A DNA stretch of 64,000 bases from Trichosporon coremiiforme (GCA_039545355.1 BCJJ01000020.1:310001-374000), one strand, 5' to 3'; positions 10,107 through 19,914 are shown, counted from the first letter of the stretch. Notes: generated by a model not told the origin, from the letters alone. Translations and numbers: made by a program.

Positions 10107-11297
10107 ATGATGTTCGCAAACATTCGCTCTTTTCTCCGGGGATACGAACTCCCCGCCGTCCCGCCGCCATCAACTGACCGGCCCCGTACCGTCTCCGACA
10201 TTTCATGGACCCTGTTGTTCTTGCAAGGGAGGCTCGGTCTGCCGCCCCCAGTAGCCCATTCGCCCTTCCTAAAACCGCGCCCCGGAACGGCAGAGTTCGT
10301 CCTCGACCGCGACGGCCCCGTATCGTTGTTCAGCGTGCTGGAGCGGCACCTGCGGGCACACCCCATCGCTGCTGAGGTCGGCCAGTTTACGGACGCCGCA
10401 CGTCTCTTCACGACGATATTCAAGCGCTACCCGCCGCTCTCCGACGACGAGTACATTACCAGCCTTCTGCGTGATCTACTCCTCGTGCCAGCGCAGCTCA
10501 TCGAGGGACTGTACTTTGACAAGCGCACCGTGGAGGACGAGACAGTGCGCGATGCGCGGTGGGAGGAAGTATCCGAGCCGACCGTGATATCCTTTGCGAG
10601 CAAGTATGCGGCGCTCGCCCCTCTGGTCGAACCGGTTAAAGCATCTCCAAGCAAGCGGAAGCGTAGCTCGACCACGTCGCGAGTTGTGCCCAGCGTGCTC
10701 AGCTTCGAGGTCCAGCCCGAGCGCAGCCCGCTCGTGCTCACCTTTAGCACGGTCGTCGGCACCAGCGAGCCGGCCCTCGCAATCGAAGTCATGTCCGGGT
10801 TTACACGTGAAGAGGCTCTCGCCCTGCACGTCGCCCTGCTCAGCAAGGACGGAAGCGGCCTGTGCCTCGAGGCTGCTGGGTATGCCGACCCCATCGTCCC
10901 TGATTGCCTGAAGGTTAAGCTGCAGGCACCGTCACGCGTCCCAGATGGAGTCGTCACGGTGCTTCTCGGGGTGTTTGGGCGCATGCTGCTCCACCGACGC
11001 ACGCAGGTCGTGCTGACGAACTGGGATGTGTTCCTGACACTACGGCTCGCGCCCGACGGGCGCGTGCATGTATCACCACCATACCTGCGCGACCGGAGGG
11101 GTATTCCTCGGCACCTGCCGCCGCAAGGTCCGCTCGAGCTCCTCGTCGCGCTGCAGCTCGTTATGCGGCTGAACACGGAGCGGGAGCTGCGTAAGGCGCT
11201 CGACCTGAAGGGTGGGGAGGAGGTAGAGGTGTGGAACTACAACGGTGCACACTGGTTCGCCGTCCGCGACGGCAAGTTTGCGCTGAGCGTGGGGTAA
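10107..11297 (+). CDS. hypothetical protein, single exon
   Basis: 396-residue open frame from ATG 10107 (a second ATG follows at once), with typical codon use throughout; a TTATAT stretch lies about 80 bp upstream. The sequence is globular without membrane helices or signal peptide. A basic cluster (PSKRKRSS, about residues 181-188) could be a nuclear localisation signal inside a Ser-rich linker that divides two folded halves. The C-terminus reads as a compact domain (VWNYNGAHWFAV). I recognise no domain or catalytic motif. Convergent with the interrupted lectin-like gene (87 bp between stops). Confidence 0.7.
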   Translation: MMFANIRSFLRGYELPAVPPPSTDRPRTVSDISWTLLFLQGRLGLPPPVAHSPFLKPRPGTAEFVLDRDGPVSLFSVLERHLRAHPIAAEVGQFTDAARLFTTIFKRYPPLSDDEYITSLLRDLLLVPAQLIEGLYFDKRTVEDETVRDARWEEVSEPTVISFASKYAALAPLVEPVKASPSKRKRSSTTSRVVPSVLSFEVQPERSPLVLTFSTVVGTSEPALAIEVMSGFTREEALALHVALLSKDGSGLCLEAAGYADPIVPDCLKVKLQAPSRVPDGVVTVLLGVFGRMLLHRRTQVVLTNWDVFLTLRLAPDGRVHVSPPYLRDRRGIPRHLPPQGPLELLVALQLVMRLNTERELRKALDLKGGEEVEVWNYNGAHWFAVRDGKFALSVG

Positions 11298-11383
11298 TGC
11301 AGACTTTCGCTTCTCACAATCCCATCTTATTTATCATATTCACTTCTACATTTTGGCTAAGGATTGAAACTACAGCGTTGCTT

Positions 11384-12285
11384 CTATTCCAGCTTGAGGA
11401 TCTGATTGGCGACGTGGTCGTTGCTGTGGTCCCAGTGGCGGGCCGGGACCGTCTTGTCGCCGGCGAGCACGAGCGAGCTCCAGCGGTTCACGGCTCGATA
11501 GCCGCTGTTGGCGTCGGGGATGATCCACCACTGGCTCTTGGCGTCGGTGCCGGAGCTGAGGGTCGCGGGCGGGCCCCACTTGCGCTCAGTGACGCCGACG
11601 GCCTTGCCGCTCTTGCCGAGTGTGTACGCGCCGTCGCCAGTCGCCTTGAGAGTGTATCCGCCGAGCGTGCCAGTGAGGGGCTTGACGCTGTCGGCCGCGT
11701 CACGGGAGATGTTGATGTGGTCGCCGTTCTTGCCGTTGGTGCATTGTATGGAGCAGTAGCCTCGCCAGTGGCGGCTGGTGATCTGGCCGCCCGTCTTGGA
11801 CACGGCGTCGACGAACCACCGGTACCAGCTAGAGGTCTTGTAGTTGTCGCCCGAGGTGCCGAGCAGGCTCCACTTGGGCACAGCGATGTCGTCGCAGACG
11901 TAGTATTCCTGCGGTGTAACCCCCTCCTCGGGGCTCTGGGGCTCTGCGATCCACTTGTTGATGAACGTGTTATACGTCACATCCATGACGAACAGACGCG
12001 AAGTTCCCAGCGCCGTGCCGGCCGTGACCTGGTCTTCGGCCTTGCCAGGCGTGTGCGGGTCAAAATACTCGACCCGGGTGTACCCGTTCGGGTTCACAGA
12101 GGTCAGGACGAGCACGCTCTCCTTGCCGCCGATGCCCGGTTGGTCCTAGCTCCCCTTGTAATACTTCTTGAAGTTGGTGAGCTTATCCGAGAGACGAGCA
12201 CGCGCAGCATGCGGATGGAACATCTTCCAGCCGCCTTTCGGCCCCTTGTTGACACGGTGTCGGGGTCGACAGCCCCGACGCTCAT
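11384..12285 (-). pseudogene. lectin-like protein gene, interrupted by frameshift and stop
   Basis: The main frame (12115-11384, 243 codons from an internal start) continues upstream of that start without ATG and then meets an in-frame TAG at 12148-12146. Beyond the stop the same frame continues as coding-like sequence, then a 2-nt offset near a GTGT run (about 12250-12260) leads to the likely start ATG at 12285. A TATA box lies about 65 bp further up. No good intron removes either break. The C-terminal 100 residues look like a beta-trefoil, ricin-B-lectin-like repeat (QWWIIP, SGYRAVNRWSSLVLAG); this fold call is tentative. Only carbohydrate binding would follow. Both breaks fall within about 140 bp at the 5' end, so assembly error is as possible as decay; if ATG 12223 is used only the TAG remains. 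Confidence 0.55.
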
Positions 12286-12348
12286 GACGTGGGTGGGTCT
12301 CACCGTCGCGACGCTGCGACGTTGCTTGGCTATCGCCTACCGCGAGTC

Positions 12349-12356
12349 TTATATAG
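12349..12356 (-). promoter_or_regulatory. TATA box of the interrupted lectin-like gene
   Basis: CTATATAAG on the minus strand, about 65 bp upstream of the candidate start codon at 12285. It is one of the clearest TATA boxes in the window and supports this gene having its own promoter. Confidence 0.6.
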
Positions 12357-12612
12357 CCCGCCTATGCATCCAGTCGTCTTTGTCACTAGTCACTCGCGCA
12401 TAACCCATCGCATCCACCAACTTGCTGTCACCTCGTGTAATCCGTATCGGACCGGCCAAATCGGTTTAGCGACGTGACGTCTGTCGTGATCGACCGTGAC
12501 TGTTGCCACCCACCGCCTGCACCGGCAGAGGACCAGAGGACCTTGCTCGGTGTCCCGCGTTGCGTTTCGGACGTTACCGCAGAAACCCCCTTATCGACTC
12601 ACTTGCTTCCCC

Positions 12613-12703
12613 CACACGCTGCACGCTTGCACACTGCACACTTGCACACTTGCATACTGCACACTTGCACACTTGCACACTGCACACTGCACGCTGCACG
12701 CTT
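12613..12703. repeat. imperfect tandem repeat of TTGCACAC/TGCACAC units
   Basis: About 90 bp of degenerate units of 7-10 bp built from CTTGCACACTGCACA variants. It sits 130-220 bp upstream of the 12837 gene, in its promoter or 5' leader. Confidence 0.85.
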
Positions 12704-12836
12704 CTCTCCTAAGCCTACTGCCAGCACTGCATCCTTCTTGCCACCGTACTTGTCTCGCCTGCAATCATTCCCAGACAACCCGGCCACACCTCGCCTCACC
12801 TAAACCTGCCTCACTCCTCATCGCCAGAAGTACAGC

Positions 12837-13625
12837 ATGCCGCTTCCGCCCCGCTCCGTCCGCGTCTCGGGCTACCATGTCCGCCGCTCCTCCGCCTCCC
12901 CCTCGCTCGTGTACGTCGACGACGTGCGCGCCGAGATGGCCCTTCTTCCCCATTCCGCGCCCACGACAGCCTCCACCTCTGGCGTCCGACTGGCTCAGAT
13001 CGTGCGCCGCGCATCGCCCGCGTCCTCACGGCCCGGAACGCCGCTTCGGGAACGCGAAGTCCCCCTCGCTACCCTCATCGAGGCGCACAGCGGCAAGGGC
13101 CGACCTCCCCGAGCGGGTACGGCGGCAGGGCTGGGATACGACGTAGTCCCCCGTCCAGAGGTTCTGGCGCTCGACGACAAGGATGCGAGCACGGATACGC
13201 CCCGCGTACCGGCCATGCCGACGCCGAGCGAGGCGAGGGGCGGGCGGAGGGCGTCGCCGCCCCGTTCGCCGAAGGCGCAGCGTTCTCCCCGCCTGGTTCC
13301 TACGACCGCAGGAAGTGTGAGCGCAGGGGCAGGAGGAGCAGGAGGAGCAGGAGGAGCAGGAGGAGCAGGAGGAGCAGGAGGCACGCCGCCACTCGATTCA
13401 GCGGGAACGAGTGTGACGTCCACGATCTCAGGCTCGCCTCGACGCTTCTGGTCCTGGGGCGAACCCGTCACGCCCAAGCTCGAAGCGACCGAGGACGAGG
13501 GGTGGGAGTACGTCGATGTCGAGGATGGCATGGTTGGCGAACTCGAGCTCGAGGTCGTCAAGGAGCCCGTCGCTAGTGGGCCGCCGGGCAACGGGCTGGC
13601 CTACGCCGAGGTCGTGAGGCACTAA
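12837..13625 (+). CDS. low-complexity hypothetical protein with Gly-Gly-Ala repeat
   Basis: 262 residues in one exon from ATG 12837 (GTACAGCATG context). Most of the protein is Ser/Pro/Arg/Ala-rich and probably disordered. A (GGA)n tract at about residues 165-183 comes from a 9-bp minisatellite. Two acidic/aromatic patches look more constrained: PRRFWSWGEP and DEGWEYVDVEDG near the C-terminus. No known domain, signal or membrane segment. Codon use is typical, which favours a real gene; function unknown. Confidence 0.6.
   Translation: MPLPPRSVRVSGYHVRRSSASPSLVYVDDVRAEMALLPHSAPTTASTSGVRLAQIVRRASPASSRPGTPLREREVPLATLIEAHSGKGRPPRAGTAAGLGYDVVPRPEVLALDDKDASTDTPRVPAMPTPSEARGGRRASPPRSPKAQRSPRLVPTTAGSVSAGAGGAGGAGGAGGAGGAGGTPPLDSAGTSVTSTISGSPRRFWSWGEPVTPKLEATEDEGWEYVDVEDGMVGELELEVVKEPVASGPPGNGLAYAEVVRH
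13331..13380. repeat. 9-bp in-frame minisatellite (AGGAGGAGC)
   Basis: About 5.5 copies encoding Gly-Gly-Ala in the 12837 gene. The unit is a multiple of three, so copy-number change would alter protein length without shifting frame. Confidence 0.9.
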
Positions 13626-14383
13626 GCTCGGCGAGCATCCCTCCTCTCCATCTGCTCCAGCCTTTGTTGCCCACCACGGCGGTTCTCGCGTGGAGGCAGT
13701 CGAGGTGACGCACCGACCTCTAGTCAAGACCCACGCGACTCGGCTCGACAGCAGTAACAATAGTAAAGCACGCCCTGTGCAGTAGATCCCCCGTACTTTG
13801 GCCCTTCAGATAAACGACGAACAGAGAAGAAAATAGTGAAAGAAGTCCTTTTGTACATGTATGCAAACCAATTTGGGTATCGTATGTCTATGTTGTTGCT
13901 GCGAGCCGAGCGGGCACAGCGAGCAGGCAACAGGGAGCGGCGAGCGGCGCGCACCGAGCACCGAGCGTCGAGAGTACAGCAAGCTCAGCATCGAGCAAGG
14001 AGCAGAGTCTGCGGACAATGCAGCCTTGCTCCATACGTCAGCGCGCCAGCCGTGATATGCGCCTCGCTTCGCCAGATCTGAGGCATGTCTCGGTGTCTGC
14101 CGGCCCCACACGCGCTTTCCACTGCCCACTGCCGGTCCCTCTGAAGCCCGCTGCTCGCCTATCCGAGCCTCCCGCCCTCGTCCACTCATACCAGCGGTGA
14201 GCCCTCATCCTCCTTGACTGCGCTACACCTGCTGCGCCTGCTGCACTTGCTACGCCCGCTACGCCTGCTCCGTGCATGGCTCCGCTGTCTCCGCTGTCTC
14301 CGCTGCCTCTGACGCCCGCCCGCTCTCCGTCTTCAGCAGCCGCTACCTCCGATACCTGGCGGCATCGCCGCCATCCTCGGCAC
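13626..14383. other. intergenic between convergent genes
   Basis: 758 bp with purine-rich degenerate GAGC/GCGAGC runs (13900-14000) and CTGC-rich runs (14220-14310). It should hold the two 3' UTRs. No gene or defined element seen. Confidence 0.5.
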
Positions 14384-15269
14384 TTACTTCGCAGTAAGCT
14401 TGTTAACAAGCCAGTCCATGCCCTCCATGAGTCCGTCCCCAGTCAGGGCCGAACAGCCCATAATCTGCCACTCGCGTTCGCGCAGGTCCGTCAGTCCCAG
14501 CCCTTCGCTCACTTGCGCCGGCGTCAGACGCCCGGCCTGTTCCGGCAGGTCTTGCTTGTTCGCTAGGACTAGGAGGAGGGCGGATTTGAGTTCCTGCAGA
14601 TCAGCTTTTCCGCATATGGATCCCAGCTTCGTTCGCTGCTCTCGTACGGACCGAGCAAGCGGCCCATGCCTCGCTCAGCGAAACGGCCCACGCCTCGCCT
14701 CGCCCGCGCCTCGCTTCGCTCGGCGCCCGCTCAGCCGTAGCCGTCGCAACTCACCTCATTCTTGACCAACTTCTGCAGCTCAGCCTTGGCCAGTCCCAAG
14801 CGCGCGCTGTCGTTCGAGTCAATGACGAGAATGATCGCCGCCGTGTCGGCGAAATACTGGCTCCACGCCGACCGCAGCGAGCTCTGTCCTCCGAGGTCGA
14901 CGAGACCAAACCGCACACCCTTGTAGTCGTAGATCTCCGAGTTGGAGCCAACTGTTGGCGCACTCGCGACGACGGCGCCCATCGTGATGCGGTACAAGAT
15001 CGTGGACTGGGTGTTAGCTCATGTACGGGCGAGACTGTCTCCTGACTACTGTCCAACAGCTGTCTCTGAGAGCGCATAGGGCAGTTCTGAGAGCAGCTCA
15101 TGAAGACAGTTTCGGCTGTTAGTCCAGCCTCGCTCGGGGCTCACCTTGCCCGCATTGTCGAGACCGAGGATCAACACTTTCGTCTCGCGCTTTGCGAAGA
15201 GGCGGGACCAGAGACTGGAGAAGGTGACTGGGGTTAGTTCTAGGAAGCGGAAGCCAACTCACGTCCCAT
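14384..15269 (-). CDS. ARL5: ARF-like small GTPase, ARL5 type
   Basis: Exons 15269-15263, 15227-15145, 15006-14755, 14593-14384 (183 aa). The 7-nt first exon codes MG plus one base; joining at 15227 gives MGLTFSSLW, the expected myristoylated N-terminus (Gly2) and amphipathic helix. GTPase motifs: P-loop GLDNAGKST (24-32), switch I PTVGSN, G3 DLGGQ, G4 NKQD, G5 CSAL. The TVGSN, GGQSSLRS and C-terminal WQIMGCSALTG segments resemble ARL5 more than ARL1 or ARF. ARL5 acts at the trans-Golgi in endosome-to-Golgi traffic. Intron 1 is 35 nt, but introns 2 (138 nt) and 3 (161 nt) are long for this locus; intron 2 interrupts the P-loop codons directly after Lys30. Divergent from ADE6. Confidence 0.92.
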
Positions 15270-15906
15270 GGCTGCTGGCGAAATGAGGGGGGTAGATTGT
15301 TGTTGTTGTTGTTGTTATCTTGCGATGACGGACCAGCGCGACGATGACGCGGGAGCTGACAGACACGCAATGCAGCCACGCGGGTGAGCGGACGCGGACA
15401 GCAAAGATGAGCCCGTCAGGGACGTGAGTCGCACCGTCTGGGCGGTGTCTGGGCGGTGTCTGGGCCTGGGAGCCTTGAAAACTTGGGTCCGCCCCGGCTG
15501 CTCCGGTGGTCGGTGCGAAGTCTAATCGACCCTTTAGGTGGCTTTCTAATCGCACCCGGGTTCTCCATACACTCCACGTGGGGCTGTCTAATACCCCGCT
15601 CTTACTGCCCGCGGAATCGGGCTCTAAACGTCTGCAACGCGGTGAAAAACACGGACGGTGGCGTAAGATTTGACTCGAAGTACAGTTACGTAACCTTGAT
15701 TTTTCCCCGGAACCAAGGTACCATCCACTTCAGCCCTTTCCCAACATTTCTGGTCAAGAGAGCAGCCAGGACGAACGTTGGTTTGGCATATCCACCTCCC
15801 CACCCCCGGGACAACCGTCTCCCACTCACAACCTCCCCCCCCTCAACAGCTAAGAGAACAGCAATGTGAGCTTCGCCGAGACAACCTAGCTGACCCCCCC
15901 CCCAGC
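15270..15906. promoter_or_regulatory. shared upstream region of ARL5 and ADE6
   Basis: About 640 bp between divergent start codons. Visible elements: a palindromic E-box CACGTG at 15575-15580; TGACTC at 15671-15676, the core bound by Bas1 at yeast ADE genes (relevance in this fungus is inference); a GTT trinucleotide run just upstream of the ARL5 start (about 15299-15316); and the ADE6 leader intron. Confidence 0.5.
15866..15905 (+). promoter_or_regulatory. 5' UTR intron of ADE6 spanning an upstream ATG-TGA
   Basis: A 40-nt intron (GTGAGC ... CTGACCCCCCCCCAG) ends one base before the ADE6 start codon. Its donor G is the third base of an upstream ATG at 15864; unspliced, that ATG is followed at once by TGA. 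Splicing destroys this start-stop element. Read from signals only. Confidence 0.65.
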
Positions 15907-18900
15907 ATGCTCGTTCTCACTGGTTCCTCGGCGATCACGCCCACGCGCCGCGCCGCGCTGCTCAAGGCGCTCCAGGGCGCCGACAGCGGTATCACCTCGG
16001 TCGACGCCGTGCACCTGCACCTCGTCAACGCGACGTCGCCGGAGGCCGAGGCGGACCTCGCGTCCGGTGCCGAGCGCCAGATCCTCGACCGCCTGCTCGC
16101 GTACGGCGACGACGAGCGCCTCGAGAGCACCGCTGCCTACCTCTCGGGCAACAAGGACGGTGTCACCGCCGTCTACGTCCTGCCCCGCGCCGGCACGATC
16201 TCGCCCTGGTCGTCCAAGGCGACCGACATCGCCAAGCTGTGCCGCCTCGGTCAGCACGTTAACCGCATCGAGCGCGGCGCGCTCTACCTCCTCGGCGGAT
16301 CCAACGTCGACCTCGGCAAGCTCGAGAAGCAGCTGCATCTGATCCACGACCGCATGACGCAGGTCGTCAGCACCTCGCTGCCTGATGCTCAGGACGTTTT
16401 CCCTCCCGCTGCTCCCAAGCCCGACCCCCTCGTCACCGTCCCGATCCTCGGCGCCAAGGATCCCAAGGCCGTCCTCGAGGAAGCCAACGCCCGCCTCGGC
16501 CTCGCCCTCTCCGACACCGAGATCCCGTACCTCGTCGACTCGTTCCTTGCCGCGGGCCGCAACCCGACCGACGCCGAGCTCTTCATGTTCGCACAGGTCA
16601 ACTCGGAGCACTGCCGTCACAAGATCTTCAACGCGGCCTGGAACATTGACGGCGCCGACAAGGAGAACTCGCTCTTCGGCATGATCCGCAACACCGAGAA
16701 GCAGTGCAACTCGAACGGCACTCTCTCGGCGTACCACGACAACGCGGCTATTCTGGAGGGCTTCACCGCCCCCCGCTTCGCCGTCGCGGACAACAAGGGC
16801 ACGTACGCCGCCAAGGACGAGCCGATGCCGATCCTCATCAAGGTCGAGACGCACAACCACCCGACCGCCGTCTCGCCGTACCCTGGAGCGGCGACCGGTT
16901 CCGGCGGTGAGATCCGTGACGAGGGTGCCACCGGTCGTGGTTCGCGCCCCAAGGCTGGTCTCGCCGGTTTCACCGTGTCCGACCTCCTGATCCCCGGCTT
17001 CGAACAGGCTTGGGAGTCGGACATCGGCCGTCCCGGCCACATCGCGTCCGCACTCGACATTATGATCGAGGCACCCCTCGGTGCCGCCGCGTTCAACAAC
17101 GAGTTCGGCCGCCCCGCCCTCGGTGGATACTTCCGTACCTTCCTCTTAGAGGTGCCCTCGGCTGACGGCACCCCCGAGTGGCGCGGATACCACAAGCCCA
17201 TCATGATCGCCGGTGGTCTTGGTACCGTCCGCCCCGAGTACGCGCTCAAGGAGAAGATCACCCCGGGCGCCAAGGTCATCGTCCTCGGTGGCCCCGGTAT
17301 GCTCATCGGTCTCGGTGGCGGTGCCGCCTCGTCCTTGGCTTCGGGTGCCTCGTCGGCCGACCTCGACTTTGCCAGTGTGCAGCGTGAGAACCCCGAGATG
17401 CAGCGCCGATGCCAGCAGGTCATTGACGCGTGTGTCAACCGAGCCCAGTCCGAGGGCGGCAACCCGATCCAGTCGATCCACGACGTCGGTGCCGGTGGTC
17501 TGTCGAACGCGCTCCCCGAGCTCGTGCACGACGCCGGGCTCGGTGCCGTCTTCGAGATTCGCGACGTGCTCGTCGACGACCACAAGATGTCTCCCATGGA
17601 GATCTGGTGCAACGAGTCGCAGGAGCGCTACGTCCTCGCCGTCGCGCCCAAGGACCTCCCTGTCTTCGAGGAGATGTGCCGCCGCGAGCGTTGCCCCTTC
17701 GCCGTCGTCGGCACGGCCACCGAGGAGCAGCGCCTCGTCGTGACTGACCGTCTCCTGGGCGAGAACGCGATCGACATTGACATGGGCGTCCTCTTCGGTA
17801 AGCCGCCGCGCATGCACCGCAAGGCCGAGACTGTGCACCCGAAGCGTGAGGCGTTCGACGCCACCCTCAAGCAGTACTCGCCCTCTGCCACGCTGACCGA
17901 GGCCGCTGACCGCGTCCTCCACCTGCCCTCTGTCGGCAGCAAGGGCTTCCTGATCACGATCGGCGACCGCTCCATCTCCGGCCTCGTCACCCGCGACCAG
18001 ATGGTTGGCCCTTGGCAGGTTCCCGTCGCCGACGTCGCCGTCACGCGCTCCTCCTTCGGCTTCGACGTCGAGGTCGGTGAGGCCATGGCGATGGGCGAGC
18101 GCACTCCACTCGCTCTTCTGTCTGCCGGCGCGTCCGCGCGCATGGCCGTCGCCGAGGCGCTGACCAACCTCGTCGCCGCCTCCGTCCCTGACATGGGCAA
18201 GACCAAGCTGTCGGCCAACTGGATGTCGGCAGCGTCTGCGCCCGGCGAGGGCTCGCGCCTGTACGAGGCGGTCCAGGCTATTGGCCTCGAGCTCTGCCCC
18301 GCGCTCGGCGTCGGTATCCCCGTCGGCAAGGACAGCATGTCGATGAGCATGCGCTGGGGTGACAAGAGCGTCACCGCCCCCCTCTCGCTCATTGTCACCG
18401 CCTTCGCGCCGACCGACAACGTCAGCGCGACCTGGACCCCGCAGCTGCGTACCGACATTGGCGAGACGACGCTCGTCTTCGCCGACCTCGCGCAGGGCAA
18501 GCAGCGTCTTGGCGGCTCCGCCCTCGCGCAGGCTTACAAGGCGCTCGGCTCTGAGGCGCCGGACGTCGAGGACGCGGCCGAGCTCAAGGCGTTCTTCTCC
18601 GCGGTTTCCGAGCTGCACAAGGGCTCCACGGTCCTGGCGTACCACGACCGCTCCGACGGCGGTCTCTTCACCGCCGTCGCCGAGATGGCCTTCGCCGGCC
18701 GCTCGGGCGTCGAGCTCACCCTCGACGGCTACAGCACTGGCGACGCCGCCGCCGCGCTCTTCAACGAGGAGCTCGGCGCCGTCTTCCAGGTGCGCACGTC
18801 TGAGCTGCCCACCTTCACCGCTGCGTTCACGGCCGCCGGCTTCCCGACGCAGCGCCTGCACGCCCTCGGCCGTGTCCTGGGCCAGGAAGACCAGAAGCTC

Positions 18901-19914
18901 TCCATCATCCAGAACGGTGCCGAGATCTTCTCCTCCACCCGTGGCCAGCTGCAGCAGGCGTGGGCCGAGACCTCGTACCGCATGCAGTTGCTGCGTGACG
19001 CGCCCCTCGGGGCTAAGGAGGAGTTCGACGCGATTCTTAAAGATGGCGACAAGGGAATCCTGTACGACGTCAAGTTTGACTTCCTCACCTCGCCTCCGCT
19101 CGGTGACCGTGCCGGCGCGCCCAAGGTCGCCATTCTCCGCGAGCAGGGCGTGAACGGCCATATCGAGATGGCCTGGGCGTTCCACGCGGCCGGCTTCGAG
19201 GCGATCGACGTGCACATGTCCGACATTATCAGCGGCCGCGTCAGCCTGGGCCAGTTCGCTGGTCTCGCCGCGTGCGGAGGATTCAGTTACGGCGACGTGC
19301 TCGGCGCCGGACGTGGATGGGCCAACTCGGTCCTGCTCAACCCCAAGGCGAGGGAGGAGTTCGAGGCCTTCTTCAAGCGTCAGGACACGTTCGCGCTCGG
19401 AGTGTGCAACGGATGTCAGTTCTTCGCGCAGCTGCGCGACCTCATCCCTGGCGCTGGGTCTTGGCCCGAGTTCAAGACGAACCGGAGCGAGCGCTTCGAG
19501 GGCCGCGTGTGCACTGTGCGTATCACTGAGCAGGGCGGCAACAACATCCTGCTTAAGGGGATGGAGGGCTCTGCCATTCCCGTCGCCGTCGCGCACGGCG
19601 AGGGTCGTGCCAGCTTCGACCAGTTCGGCTCTCTCGACACGCTCGAGAAGGACGGCCTCGTCCCCGTGCGTTACGTCGACAGCAAGGGCGAGACGACGCA
19701 GGAGTACCCCCTCAACCCCAACGACTCGCCGCACGGCATCGCCGCCGTCCAGACCCCCGACGGACGCGTCCTCGCCATCATGCCCCACCCCGAGCGCGTC
19801 GTTGCCACCGAGTCCAACTCTTGGTTCCCGCCCCAGCTCGCTGAGGCATGGAAGGGCAAGGGACCGTGGTTCCGTCTGTTCCAGAACGCGTACGAGTTTG
19901 CCTCGAAGAAGTAA
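15907..19914 (+). CDS. ADE6: phosphoribosylformylglycinamidine synthase (FGAM synthase)
   Basis: 1335 aa in a single exon, matching the roughly 1340-residue eukaryotic PurL type. It converts FGAR, glutamine and ATP to FGAM in step four of de novo purine synthesis, in the cytosol. Order: PurS-like N-domain, linker, two PurM-like ATP-grasping halves (VNSEHCRH, THNHPTA, GGPGMLIG, VGKDSMSMS), then a C-terminal class I glutaminase with nucleophile Cys1167 in GVCNGCQ and His1294/Glu1296 in MPHPERV. The start at 15907 follows from the spliced leader; the frame is open 129 bp further upstream, but that part would encode a Pro-rich run and is cut by the leader intron. Codon use is the most biased in the window, consistent with high expression. 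Long antisense open frames here are by-products of that bias. Confidence 0.97.
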   Translation: MLVLTGSSAITPTRRAALLKALQGADSGITSVDAVHLHLVNATSPEAEADLASGAERQILDRLLAYGDDERLESTAAYLSGNKDGVTAVYVLPRAGTISPWSSKATDIAKLCRLGQHVNRIERGALYLLGGSNVDLGKLEKQLHLIHDRMTQVVSTSLPDAQDVFPPAAPKPDPLVTVPILGAKDPKAVLEEANARLGLALSDTEIPYLVDSFLAAGRNPTDAELFMFAQVNSEHCRHKIFNAAWNIDGADKENSLFGMIRNTEKQCNSNGTLSAYHDNAAILEGFTAPRFAVADNKGTYAAKDEPMPILIKVETHNHPTAVSPYPGAATGSGGEIRDEGATGRGSRPKAGLAGFTVSDLLIPGFEQAWESDIGRPGHIASALDIMIEAPLGAAAFNNEFGRPALGGYFRTFLLEVPSADGTPEWRGYHKPIMIAGGLGTVRPEYALKEKITPGAKVIVLGGPGMLIGLGGGAASSLASGASSADLDFASVQRENPEMQRRCQQVIDACVNRAQSEGGNPIQSIHDVGAGGLSNALPELVHDAGLGAVFEIRDVLVDDHKMSPMEIWCNESQERYVLAVAPKDLPVFEEMCRRERCPFAVVGTATEEQRLVVTDRLLGENAIDIDMGVLFGKPPRMHRKAETVHPKREAFDATLKQYSPSATLTEAADRVLHLPSVGSKGFLITIGDRSISGLVTRDQMVGPWQVPVADVAVTRSSFGFDVEVGEAMAMGERTPLALLSAGASARMAVAEALTNLVAASVPDMGKTKLSANWMSAASAPGEGSRLYEAVQAIGLELCPALGVGIPVGKDSMSMSMRWGDKSVTAPLSLIVTAFAPTDNVSATWTPQLRTDIGETTLVFADLAQGKQRLGGSALAQAYKALGSEAPDVEDAAELKAFFSAVSELHKGSTVLAYHDRSDGGLFTAVAEMAFAGRSGVELTLDGYSTGDAAAALFNEELGAVFQVRTSELPTFTAAFTAAGFPTQRLHALGRVLGQEDQKLSIIQNGAEIFSSTRGQLQQAWAETSYRMQLLRDAPLGAKEEFDAILKDGDKGILYDVKFDFLTSPPLGDRAGAPKVAILREQGVNGHIEMAWAFHAAGFEAIDVHMSDIISGRVSLGQFAGLAACGGFSYGDVLGAGRGWANSVLLNPKAREEFEAFFKRQDTFALGVCNGCQFFAQLRDLIPGAGSWPEFKTNRSERFEGRVCTVRITEQGGNNILLKGMEGSAIPVAVAHGEGRASFDQFGSLDTLEKDGLVPVRYVDSKGETTQEYPLNPNDSPHGIAAVQTPDGRVLAIMPHPERVVATESNSWFPPQLAEAWKGKGPWFRLFQNAYEFASKK

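Noticed and set aside
15778..15906. N-terminal extension of FGAM synthase from the upstream open frame
   Set aside because: It crosses the leader intron and codes a Pro/Gln-rich run not expected in the family; the start at 15907 gives the family length.
17146..19788. 880-codon open frame antisense to ADE6
   Set aside because: The strong C-ending codon bias of ADE6 removes stops from this antisense frame. Its product is Arg/Glu/Val/Gly-rich with no domain. The same explains 15886-17040 and 16617-17612.
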